Origin: Polyangiaceae bacterium | Lineage (GTDB): Bacteria; Myxococcota_A; Polyangia; Polyangiales; Polyangiaceae | DNA length: 64,000 nucleotides | Assembly (NCBI GenBank): GCA_016715885.1 | Contig: JADJXL010000020.1 | Coordinates: forward strand, 1,302,001-1,366,000 | Direction of reading: 5' to 3' | Shown: piece by piece, positions 53,970 through 62,401 of the stretch | How positions within the stretch are numbered: the stretch's first letter is position 1 | Layout of the letters: every line of letters begins with the position of its first letter | Translations under genes and position numbers: made by a program | Notes under the pieces: generated by a model | What the model saw: only the letters and a program-made list of their open reading frames with translations | Databases searched by the model: none | What the model was told of the DNA's origin: nothing

Positions 53970-56582
53970 TCACGCGGCGCGTCGTCGTATTGCACGCCGG
54001 CGCAGCCAGCCGAGCGTCGCCGCGAGAATCGACGCATAACCGGCACCGCTCGTCGGAGTTTTTCCAGACGTACGACAACCGCAACCGCCGAAGGATATCG
54101 GTTCCTTGTTCGGAGGCACGTCGGCAGGTACGCATTGCCCGGAGGTGCACGCCGAGCCATCGGGGCACACGCACGTTTGAAGGAATCGCGCCCGAGCACG
54201 ATCAGCCACATAAGGCGCGTCCGGAATGAATCGCGAATACGTGACGACCACTTGACCTTCGGGTCCAGTCGCCAAAAACGGCGAGTTTTCGGTTCCTGGC
54301 TCGGCAGAAACGATGAATGGCAAGCTCACCATTCCTTCTTGATCGATTTCAACGCCCATCAAGTCGAGCCCCATTGGATCGCAAGACGCTACGTTCGATG
54401 GTTCGCTCCATACGACGAACGTTTTGCCACCCGTCGAAGCGACCGCAGGATGCAGCGATCTCATGGCTGCCGTGCCGCAACCCTTCATTTCCGCTACGAC
54501 GACCGGATCAGAGTCATTCACCTCGCCGCTTGGCGTGACGCGCGTCGCGAGAATTCGCAGCGTACGCGGGAAGTCCGGCCAATATCCTTCCTCCCATTCG
54601 TCCGTGCGCCAAAATAGCCAATGGTTTTTCCCATCGAACGACGCCTCGAACCATTCGAACATGGTATTCGGAACTGTCAAGATGGGCTTCCATCCCGCCT
54701 CGAGCAGCTCCGCGTTTGGAGATAGCCGCGCGCTCTGGAGCGTTGCAACGAAGTCTTCGCTCGGGTAATCGCCGATGGGGGTCGAACACGTCAGTAAATA
54801 TGCGCTGCCGTCGAATGTCAAGCTACGTGGAACGCAGGAGTCGTTTCCGATCCACGTTTGAGGCTGCACCATTCCTTGGTTGTTGAAACGAATGGCAAAA
54901 GGCCGACTCGATGTTCCAGATTGAGGGTCATCCTGCGCGCCGACGAAGAGCGCTCCATCGGGATCTACGCTCGCGACATACTGATGCGAAACGAGCGGCC
55001 CGAGATGCGAGGGAGGAAGCTGAAACGGGGCAGCGTCGAGGAGTTTACCGTCCGCGGATAGTCGAACCATGCGGGTCGACGATGTCGCACCATCGGAAAC
55101 GACGGCTGCAATCCACGTCAAGCCCGAAGCATCGCCTGTCGACATGACATGCGTCACGTTGCTATTGCTCGGAGATTCGCTTGGAAAAGGCAAAACCGGC
55201 CCGTTCGAGATCGTGGCATCCGAGGTCAAGCGTGCGGCAAAAAAGCCCGCGGAATCATGCATTGCAAGTTGATAGTTTTTCCCGTCAAACGCGATGCGTG
55301 GAGCCTTCTGCGAGCGTGCTCGAACGGACATGGGAATGGGGGGCGAATCGAGTTTCGTGCCCGCAGAATCCATCCGCGCTCCCACGGCAAAGCCGCTCGG
55401 TGGGCCCGGAATCACGGGTGCGTCATGCCAAACAGCAAACGCCCCGACCCCATTCGCTGCGACGCGAGGTGCCGCGCTGTTCGACGCCAAAAGGACAGCC
55501 TCGCTTTCGACCATTTTGCCGTCGGGGCTCACGTGAAACGAAAATGTACTCTTGGACATGGGATCGTCGAGCATTACGAGCAGGTTTGGGCCATTGAATG
55601 CCATGTGCATGAAGATGGCAGAATTCAGGCCCGTGGGAACATCGATGGGCTGCGGGTCGACGACACCGTCCGAGGACACTCGACGCAAGCGGAATACATG
55701 ATTACCGTTGTCGAGGATGCCCGATCCCACGGCGAAATTCACGCCATCATAGAGCACTTTCACCCGTTCGTGGTTGCCCACGAAATCGTCGATGACGAAG
55801 GGATCGAAGCTGAGCGGCTGTGCCGATTTGGAGATTCTCATTCCTTGAAGTGGCGAGAAGTTGGGGCCCCAGGCCAGCAGGTAGTGATTCCCGTTGAATG
55901 CCAAGCTGGGATAAAGGGTCCACGGAATGAATTCGGTTATGAACTTTCCGCCGGGATCGAGCACCTCGCCGCCCGCAGTCAAACGCGCGATACGCATTTG
56001 TCGGTAGGTGTTGGGGAGAATTTCATCCGATGCCCAGGCGACCAAGAAGTCGACTCCGTCCGACGCCACGGTGGGATAAACATAAGTCAATTTCGTGTCG
56101 TCTTGCTCGGCAACCATGATGCCGCCGACATCGAGAACTTCGCCGGACGGTAAAATGCGGGTCGCTCGAATATCGCCGCTCGGACTGGCCGTGAGAGGGG
56201 TGGACACGACGACGAATTGGCCGTTTGCAAATGTCACGTCGGCAGGATACCCCGATCCCAGGTAAAACCCCGACGGGTCCAAAACTTCGCCATTTTGGGT
56301 GATTCGCGTCGCATACATGTTCGCCGAAGGGGCAATCGTCGGAATGGACCACACGACCAGGTACAAGCCGGCGCCGAAAGCGACTTTTGCCTCCACGCTC
56401 TTTCCCCTGTCGAGCGTCGCCGCACCGAGCTCGATTTCAGCCGATATGGGTGGATCTGCTGCAAATAGAGCTGCCGAAACCTCGGAAGTGACGTCGCTTT
56501 CTACCGGTACGATTTCACTGCAACCGAGCGCGACAATACCGCAATAGCTCACGAGACAAAAGCTCGAATACCGACGAATCAT
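53970..56582 (-). CDS. MYXO-CTERM surface protein with beta-propeller-like repeats
   Basis: 870 residues; the ATG at 56582 follows GGAGG. Signal peptide (VALGC could also serve as a lipobox). The body consists of repeated short blades such as VVVWSIPTIAP, ATRITQNGEVLDPSGF, ATRILPSGEVLD and RLTAGGEVLDPGG, about 50 residues apart, like a kelch- or propeller-type fold. After a Cys-rich stretch the C-terminus reads GGCGCR, a linker, one hydrophobic helix and RRRAIRRR: the MYXO-CTERM sorting signal for surface anchoring. Very likely exposed on the outer surface. Confidence 0.8.
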   Translation of the reverse strand: MIRRYSSFCLVSYCGIVALGCSEIVPVESDVTSEVSAALFAADPPISAEIELGAATLDRGKSVEAKVAFGAGLYLVVWSIPTIAPSANMYATRITQNGEVLDPSGFYLGSGYPADVTFANGQFVVVSTPLTASPSGDIRATRILPSGEVLDVGGIMVAEQDDTKLTYVYPTVASDGVDFLVAWASDEILPNTYRQMRIARLTAGGEVLDPGGKFITEFIPWTLYPSLAFNGNHYLLAWGPNFSPLQGMRISKSAQPLSFDPFVIDDFVGNHERVKVLYDGVNFAVGSGILDNGNHVFRLRRVSSDGVVDPQPIDVPTGLNSAIFMHMAFNGPNLLVMLDDPMSKSTFSFHVSPDGKMVESEAVLLASNSAAPRVAANGVGAFAVWHDAPVIPGPPSGFAVGARMDSAGTKLDSPPIPMSVRARSQKAPRIAFDGKNYQLAMHDSAGFFAARLTSDATISNGPVLPFPSESPSNSNVTHVMSTGDASGLTWIAAVVSDGATSSTRMVRLSADGKLLDAAPFQLPPSHLGPLVSHQYVASVDPDGALFVGAQDDPQSGTSSRPFAIRFNNQGMVQPQTWIGNDSCVPRSLTFDGSAYLLTCSTPIGDYPSEDFVATLQSARLSPNAELLEAGWKPILTVPNTMFEWFEASFDGKNHWLFWRTDEWEEGYWPDFPRTLRILATRVTPSGEVNDSDPVVVAEMKGCGTAAMRSLHPAVASTGGKTFVVWSEPSNVASCDPMGLDLMGVEIDQEGMVSLPFIVSAEPGTENSPFLATGPEGQVVVTYSRFIPDAPYVADRARARFLQTCVCPDGSACTSGQCVPADVPPNKEPISFGGCGCRTSGKTPTSGAGYASILAATLGWLRRRAIRRRAA

Positions 56583-56727
56583 TGCGTACCTCCACGAATA
56601 TCATTACTTGCTGATGCCGCGAGACGTCAAAGACTTTCGACGCGTCGCCAAAAAACCGGTCGTTGCTCGCGTAGCCCTTGCGCCCCGCGGCAACTGGAAG
56701 TAGCGTGATTTTTGGTGGTTTACGACC

Positions 56728-58404
56728 ATGACCTTGAAAGATCATCGCAGAGGCACGGATCGCCGCACCTTCATCACGACGAGCGCCGCTCTCGGCGCCG
56801 CATTCCTCACAGGTTGCGCGGGCAGCGCGAACCCGCCGCAAGTGCCAACCGGGCCCTGCGCCGGGTCGTCGCCGAATTCGTTTCCTGCTGCGGATCTGGA
56901 AGAGCTCACCATTTCCGACCTTCAAGGGCGCCTCGGAAATAGGCAAGAATCATCGCGTTCCCTCGTGGAAAAATACATCGCTCGCATCGACGCCATGAAC
57001 GCCAAAGGGCCGGAACTGCGCGCCGTGCTCGAGCTGAATCCCGATGCGCTCGAGATTGCTGACAAGCTGGATCGTGAACGTGCAGCCAAAGGACCTCGCA
57101 GTGCGCTGCACGGCATCCCCATTCTGCTCAAGGACAACATCGATACAGCGGACAAGATGACCACGACCGCAGGGTCGCTCGCCCTTTCTGGATCGATCCC
57201 CGCCAAGGATTCGACCGTGGCGGCGCGGCTTCGTGAAGCCGGTGCCATCTTGCTTGGCAAGACAAACATGTCGGAATGGGCAAACTTTCGGTCCAATCGG
57301 TCGAGCAGCGGATGGAGCAGCCGAGGCGGGCAATGCCGCAATCCTTATGCGCTCGATCGCACCCCCATCGGATCCAGCTCGGGATCCGGGTCGGCCATCG
57401 CTGCAAATCTTGCCGCGGCAGCGATCGGCACCGAAACGGACGGCTCGATCGTTTGTCCCTCTTATGCATGCTCGCTCGTGGGTATCAAACCGACGGTGGG
57501 CCTCGTGAGCCGCGCGGGCATCATTCCCATTTCATCGACGCAAGACACGGCCGGCCCAATGGCGCGCACGGTACGCGACGCCGCCATTTTACTCGGTGCT
57601 CTCGTCGGCGCGGATTCCCGCGATTCCATGAGCGCCGAAGGGGTGAAACACGGATTGCGCGATTACACGCAATTCCTTGGGCGCGAAGGCACTCGAGGAT
57701 TACGTATCGGTGTCGTGCGTGAGGGGCTTTTCGGTCGTAATAGCAGAATCGACGCGGTCATCGAATCAGCGCTGAAGGACCTGAAGTATCTCGGAATGGA
57801 AGTCATCGATGCGCCAGAGCTCCCGAAGATGGATGAGCTCGAAAAAAGCGAATGGGAAGTGTTGCTTTACGAATTCAAGGCGACACTGAATGCATACTTG
57901 GCGGGGCTCAGCGAACGGACGCAGGTCAAAACGCTCACCGAGCTCATTGCCTGGAACGACAAACATCGTGACGAAGTCATGCCATATTTTGGCCAGGAGC
58001 TGTTCATCGATGCAGAGAAAAAGGGAGATTTGACGAGCAAAGAATACGTCGATGCGCTCGCACGATGTCGTGAGCTGTCAAGGACCAAAGGATTGGACTC
58101 GGTGCTCGATGGTCAAAAGCTGGATGCGCTCGTTGCACCGACGGGAAGCTTGCCGTGGCTCATCGACATGCTGAATGGTGATTCCTTTGGGTTTGCAGCT
58201 TCGATGGCTCCGGCCGTTGCGGGATATCCGCATATCACGGTGCCGGCCGGATACAGCGCTGGCCTGCCCGTCGGCATTTCGTTCATCGGGCGGCCGTGGA
58301 GCGAACCGCTCCTTTTGCGTATTGCATTCGCCTACGAACAGGCGACGAAAGCACGAAGGGCGCCGCGGTTTCTACCTACCGCGGATGTATCGACGCCGCG
58401 TTGA
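56728..58404 (+). CDS. Tat-exported amidase-signature lipoprotein
   Basis: 558 residues. The N-terminus has the twin-arginine motif DRRTFI and then a lipobox LTGC (Cys30), so export by Tat with lipid attachment. The amidase-signature catalytic triad is visible: Lys135 in LLKDNID, the cis-Ser region GSSSGSGS (215-222), and the nucleophile Ser240 in TDGSIVCPS. The C-terminus has GLPVGISFIGRPWSEPLLL, typical of the family. It hydrolyses an amide bond outside the cytoplasm; substrate unknown. Not a GatA, which is cytosolic and shorter. Confidence 0.88.
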   Translation: MTLKDHRRGTDRRTFITTSAALGAAFLTGCAGSANPPQVPTGPCAGSSPNSFPAADLEELTISDLQGRLGNRQESSRSLVEKYIARIDAMNAKGPELRAVLELNPDALEIADKLDRERAAKGPRSALHGIPILLKDNIDTADKMTTTAGSLALSGSIPAKDSTVAARLREAGAILLGKTNMSEWANFRSNRSSSGWSSRGGQCRNPYALDRTPIGSSSGSGSAIAANLAAAAIGTETDGSIVCPSYACSLVGIKPTVGLVSRAGIIPISSTQDTAGPMARTVRDAAILLGALVGADSRDSMSAEGVKHGLRDYTQFLGREGTRGLRIGVVREGLFGRNSRIDAVIESALKDLKYLGMEVIDAPELPKMDELEKSEWEVLLYEFKATLNAYLAGLSERTQVKTLTELIAWNDKHRDEVMPYFGQELFIDAEKKGDLTSKEYVDALARCRELSRTKGLDSVLDGQKLDALVAPTGSLPWLIDMLNGDSFGFAASMAPAVAGYPHITVPAGYSAGLPVGISFIGRPWSEPLLLRIAFAYEQATKARRAPRFLPTADVSTPR

Positions 58405-58416
58405 GCAACGTCATCG

Positions 58417-58436
58417 TTATCGAACTGCTTCGATAA
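58417..58436. terminator. Palindromic hairpin in convergent gap
   Basis: TTATCGAA and TTCGATAA pair over a 4-base loop in the 51-bp gap between the convergent amidase and sulfotransferase genes. Perfect 8-bp stem, AT-rich, no U tract; possible bidirectional terminator. Confidence 0.35.
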
Positions 58437-58455
58437 GTCGGCATCCGCGAGAAGA

Positions 58456-59097
58456 CTACTGTCTCTCCATGAGCTTTTTTCTATGCTCTGGGTTACCAAA
58501 TTCTTCGGCCGAATTCACTTTGGGGTAGGGTGCATTGGGTACCGGGACCCCGAGGAACTTGCAAAGCGGCTCCCATCCCTGTTTCGCTTCGAATACGAGC
58601 AGCCGATCCGCAGCAATGCTGCGACGCACCTCTTCATTGTGGCGCTCGTAAACTGAAGCCAAGTGCGCATTATCGTCCGCTTTGCCACCAAACGTGCGTT
58701 CGAGTACGAGTTTGCGCGCCATTTGATGCTGCGCTTGGGCAATATCAACGCCCTCGGGTGGTTCGCCTTGCATCACCCTGAGAATCGTTTGATGCATGCT
58801 GTTGAGCCACGATTCGGTGGATCGAACGGTGAGAATGACCTTTGCATCCGAGTAATGGCTCGCGAGCTCGCGCCAAAAGAAGGTCGATGGCCAATCGACG
58901 GTGGATTGATAACCCGCAAAAATCGATTCCCAATCGACGGGGCCGTCGGCAGCGGCGCTCCAGATTTCGGAATGATGGGGATTCTTGAACACCTCGACCA
59001 TGTGATAACAAGGCCCCACGCCCAGCATTTCGAGCGCAAGCTTCATCGAAAGAGTTCCCGTGCGCCCGAAGCCGGCGCCGACCACCTTGAGTGCCAT
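58456..59097 (-). CDS. Sulfotransferase-family protein
   Basis: 213 residues from ATG 59097. The PAPS-binding loop near the N-terminus (GAGFGRTGTLSMKLALE, about 7-23) and LTVRSTESWLNSM (3'-phosphate region) fit the sulfotransferase family. The group with the GRTGT loop includes many enzymes of uncertain acceptor. No signal peptide; cytosolic. The C-terminal SAEEFGNPEHRKKLMERQ helix ends the domain. It lies 103 bp after the ABC ATPase gene on the same strand and may not be part of that operon. Confidence 0.8.
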   Translation of the reverse strand: MALKVVGAGFGRTGTLSMKLALEMLGVGPCYHMVEVFKNPHHSEIWSAAADGPVDWESIFAGYQSTVDWPSTFFWRELASHYSDAKVILTVRSTESWLNSMHQTILRVMQGEPPEGVDIAQAQHQMARKLVLERTFGGKADDNAHLASVYERHNEEVRRSIAADRLLVFEAKQGWEPLCKFLGVPVPNAPYPKVNSAEEFGNPEHRKKLMERQ

Positions 59098-59200
59098 CGT
59101 GCATGACCTCCAATCGCCACTGCGGCGGGATGGGCGCATATTTTCACGACTGCAACGCGATGTCGATCAGAATCGACACCCGAAAGCAAAATCTCGCACG

Positions 59201-59830
59201 TCAATCCAAACCGATGACTCGTCCCGCCGCAATGCGCAATCGATGGGCGTTCGTCATGGTCGCAAATGCCTCGTCGTGCGTCGCGACGACCGAAATGCCT
59301 CCCGACCGCGCATGCTCCGAAAGCACATCCGCCAGCATCGTAACCCCTGATACATCCAGACCATTCGTTGGCTCGTCGAGCAGCAAAAGCCGAACATTGC
59401 CCACGAGAGCTGCGGCAAGGCAACTGCGACGCCGCTGACCCAAGGAAAGACTGCCAATATGTTGATCAGCATACGAATCAACGCCGAGGCGCGTGAACAA
59501 CGACGCATCGGGTAATGTAGATCGCTTCAATGACGCAACGAGTCCCACAAGTTCGCGCGGGGTCATGTGGGGCGGAGCATCTGCCGCTTCGGGGACATAT
59601 CCAATTCGTGCTCGATCGGTAATTGGATAACCGAATAGACTATCCGAATCGAGCGTGGCGCCGCCAGCATCGGCATCCATGACGCCGGCAAGAATACGTA
59701 ATAACGTGGACTTTCCCGCGCCATTTTCACCGAAAAGCGCCAGCGTTCGTCCCGGAGATACATCGAACGTAACTTCATCGAGGACCTTGCGCCCTCCGAG
59801 CACTTTGCAGAGGCCGACGACAGACAACAT
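59201..59830 (-). CDS. ABC transporter ATP-binding protein
   Basis: 209 residues from ATG 59830, whose last base position is shared with the permease stop (TGATG), showing tight coupling. Walker A FGENGAGKST (about 33-42), signature SLSLGQRRR, Walker B LLLLDEPTNGLD and the switch histidine in ATHDE. The fold is that of ABC-2-type exporters (natA/ccmA-like). Substrate unknown. Confidence 0.88.
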   Translation of the reverse strand: MLSVVGLCKVLGGRKVLDEVTFDVSPGRTLALFGENGAGKSTLLRILAGVMDADAGGATLDSDSLFGYPITDRARIGYVPEAADAPPHMTPRELVGLVASLKRSTLPDASLFTRLGVDSYADQHIGSLSLGQRRRSCLAAALVGNVRLLLLDEPTNGLDVSGVTMLADVLSEHARSGGISVVATHDEAFATMTNAHRLRIAAGRVIGLD

Positions 59831-61071
59831 CACGAAACTCCCCGGCGGCGACGCAATACTTCGGCGCGCCGCATGGCTATGGCAATGGATAATGCAGCAA
59901 GAACGAGATGCAATAGGAGCGCACGTTCTCCCCAAAGAGAGGCCGTCACGACGCCCATGATCGTCACGACGAGGGCCGATACCATGCCGCGATCACCTCG
60001 TTTCGGCGACGCGTCGGCTTCACGCGCAAAACCGGCAAAAGCGCCGCCTACGGCCATTCCGAAAAACAATGGAATCATAGCGACGCGGACCAGCGTCCAC
60101 GCCGAATGACGAAGCAGAATCGCCGCAACCAGGCCGAGAAATAGCCCCGCCGCTGCGCCAATGACCGACGTTGCAAGGGCCGCTGCGAGCGCGCGTGTGC
60201 GCGGAGACGTACCCATAACATCGCAAAGCCACGCGGACAAACGCTCCGATCGAATGACCGCCGCACTGGATCCCGACATTGCGGGTGAAATGGCGACCGC
60301 CGCAAGACCAAGCGAAAGCGCACCGAAGGCAGGAGGGGTTTCGAGGTCATGGCCACGAGCGGCCATCGGTAAGGAGAGCCCCGCGAGAATCGATAAAATG
60401 AACGCTCGCCCAAGGACCGCCGGTTCTTTCCGCAAAACATAAAAAAGATGCGTCATGGCCAAGGCAATGACAGGTGCCCGTGCACGCACCGAACCTCGCG
60501 CCATGGCGTGCATTTCGGGCGCGCGATCCATCGCATGCCCGACAGCAATCAACGAAGCAATGCAAGCCGTCGGAAACGCAATCATGACGGACGGTTGAAG
60601 TGCAATCGCGGCCCATCCCAATGCGACGAGCACGTGAACGATGCCCACAGGCCGCGTCACGAGCGCCGCATGCACGGCGAGCGCTCCAAGACCGGCCGCA
60701 AATCCCGACGCAATACTTTCACCGCGGCCAAAAAGAACCATCCACGGCAATTCGACCACGAGGCCACTCAGTGCTGCGGATGCGTAAAGCACCCATCGAG
60801 GCGCCGGAAGCCAACGCAAATACATCGACGACGGCGGAACGAGCGCCAGGCGCGCAACGGGAAGCGCAAGCACGAGCCAGCCGGTCCACAAGACGAATGC
60901 GAGCGGCCACGAAGTTCGCAGCGTAAAGACGAGATCGGCGGCGCGCATGCCCGTCGGACCAAAAACAATGAATGCGACGACGAAGACGCCGAAAAATAAC
61001 GGGGCACCCAGAGGCACGGCCGCACGTGCCGACAGACTCATGTACACGAGCGCCAGGCGAACGTAGCGCAT
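59830..61071 (-). CDS. ABC-2-like membrane permease
   Basis: 413 residues with about 10 strongly hydrophobic helices and almost no loops of length, e.g. PLGAPLFFGVFVVAFIVFG at the start and GAAAGLFLGLVAAILLRHSA later. No signature motif by itself; it is named from its overlap with the ABC ATPase gene, and it starts only 3 bases after the upstream cyclase-homology gene. Probably the integral membrane half of that exporter, for an unknown molecule. Confidence 0.75.
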   Translation of the reverse strand: MRYVRLALVYMSLSARAAVPLGAPLFFGVFVVAFIVFGPTGMRAADLVFTLRTSWPLAFVLWTGWLVLALPVARLALVPPSSMYLRWLPAPRWVLYASAALSGLVVELPWMVLFGRGESIASGFAAGLGALAVHAALVTRPVGIVHVLVALGWAAIALQPSVMIAFPTACIASLIAVGHAMDRAPEMHAMARGSVRARAPVIALAMTHLFYVLRKEPAVLGRAFILSILAGLSLPMAARGHDLETPPAFGALSLGLAAVAISPAMSGSSAAVIRSERLSAWLCDVMGTSPRTRALAAALATSVIGAAAGLFLGLVAAILLRHSAWTLVRVAMIPLFFGMAVGGAFAGFAREADASPKRGDRGMVSALVVTIMGVVTASLWGERALLLHLVLAALSIAIAMRRAEVLRRRRGVS

Positions 61072-61074
61072 CGC

Positions 61075-62283
61075 TCACGCGTGAATGACGCAACCGGACA
61101 GATTTACGCCGGAAATCGTCAACTCGAATGCTTGTCCCATTTTGACGACGTCCGCCGTGACGGCCGATTGTTCGACCAAAATGCCATCGACGCCAGCGTC
61201 CTCGGAGAGCTTGGATGCAACATTCACAGGATTGCCCGCAATGTCGCGTCCGCCTCGTGCAAGTGGAAATAAAAACACCTCGCCTTTGGCAATGCCCACC
61301 CGAGCATTGAAGCCGAGGCTGCCATTCGTTCGGACGACGCCGCGGGCAAACACCAATGCCTCCCGCTCGTCATCGAAGAGCACGATGGCCAAAGCCCCCG
61401 TCGACTTGACGACGTCGGCTCGATGTTCCGACGCAACGCGACGAATGGCGCGATCCGCCAAAGACATTTCGGTGAACGCATCGAGCAAGAGCGGCTTTCG
61501 AGATCGATTGATTTTGACGAATGCGACCGTCGTGACTTTGCGGTAATCGTCGAATGCATCGAGGGCAAGCTCGTCGAGCGACATGCGGCGCAATTTTTGA
61601 AAAAATGCATCGCTGAAGGGCGTGGGGTAGCGGATGTCGTCTCCAATGATTGCATGAATCGGACGCTGATAATCCCTAATCGACCAGAGCTCGCCGTGGC
61701 TTTCGAGGTCCGAGCGCAAAACTGCATGCGCCCGCACAGCCTCACCGAGGCGCTCGTATACCGGCCGAGACACGACGATTTCACCGCCCCGAGTATCATC
61801 TTCGGCAATTTCTTCAATAAAATCGGCGTCATCGCCAAAAAGGCCGCCCGCGATGCCGACGCACTGCCCGAAATGAATACCAATGCCGATTTTTACCGCG
61901 AGCGCCTTGCCTCGCTCTTGCACCTCGAGCATTTGTTCGACGACGGCTGCGGGATCGATTGGCTCGGGGAAAAACATCTGCGCATTGTCCGCGGCCCATA
62001 CGCCAATGGCCTGACCACCAATGGCTTTGCCACAAGCGTGAAGGACCTCTTTGGGTTCCGACACGAGCTTCAACACTTCGGGTAGCGAGAATTGTTGCGT
62101 GAGTTTCGACAAACCCGCCGCGTCCATCGAAACGATCGTGCCGCGTACCAAATATGGTTCGAGCAGGTGCGCGTGTGTTTCAGCGGACCTATCCGATTCG
62201 TTCCAACGCAGCACGAGCTCGGGGGGTACCGCACCCGCAATGTCCTGCGTGAGATCCGCAAGCGATATGTCGTGAGCACCCAT
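61075..62283 (-). CDS. Twin class III nucleotidyl cyclase-homology protein
   Basis: 402 residues from ATG 62283 (GTG 62319 is less likely). Two cyclase-like domains in tandem. The first has IVSMDAAGLSKLTQ with one metal Asp, then IGIGIHFGQCVG and GGEIVVSRPVYERL. The second has VAFVKINRSRKP, lacking the metal Asp, but keeps ARVGIAKGEVFLFP and GNPVNVASKLSEDAG. One or both are probably inactive and may bind nucleotides or regulate. It is 3 bp from the ABC-permease gene, so it could set the transporter's expression or activity. Confidence 0.75.
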   Translation of the reverse strand: MGAHDISLADLTQDIAGAVPPELVLRWNESDRSAETHAHLLEPYLVRGTIVSMDAAGLSKLTQQFSLPEVLKLVSEPKEVLHACGKAIGGQAIGVWAADNAQMFFPEPIDPAAVVEQMLEVQERGKALAVKIGIGIHFGQCVGIAGGLFGDDADFIEEIAEDDTRGGEIVVSRPVYERLGEAVRAHAVLRSDLESHGELWSIRDYQRPIHAIIGDDIRYPTPFSDAFFQKLRRMSLDELALDAFDDYRKVTTVAFVKINRSRKPLLLDAFTEMSLADRAIRRVASEHRADVVKSTGALAIVLFDDEREALVFARGVVRTNGSLGFNARVGIAKGEVFLFPLARGGRDIAGNPVNVASKLSEDAGVDGILVEQSAVTADVVKMGQAFELTISGVNLSGCVIHA

Positions 62284-62401
62284 CGGTCGAGCCGGTCCCT
62301 CCGACGCGGTGCATAACACGCGGCGAGCAAACTGAAAACAGAAAAAGGCTGTCGATGGTGACGATGATGAGAGGAGCGCGAAGTTGATCGTTACGCTACG
62401 A

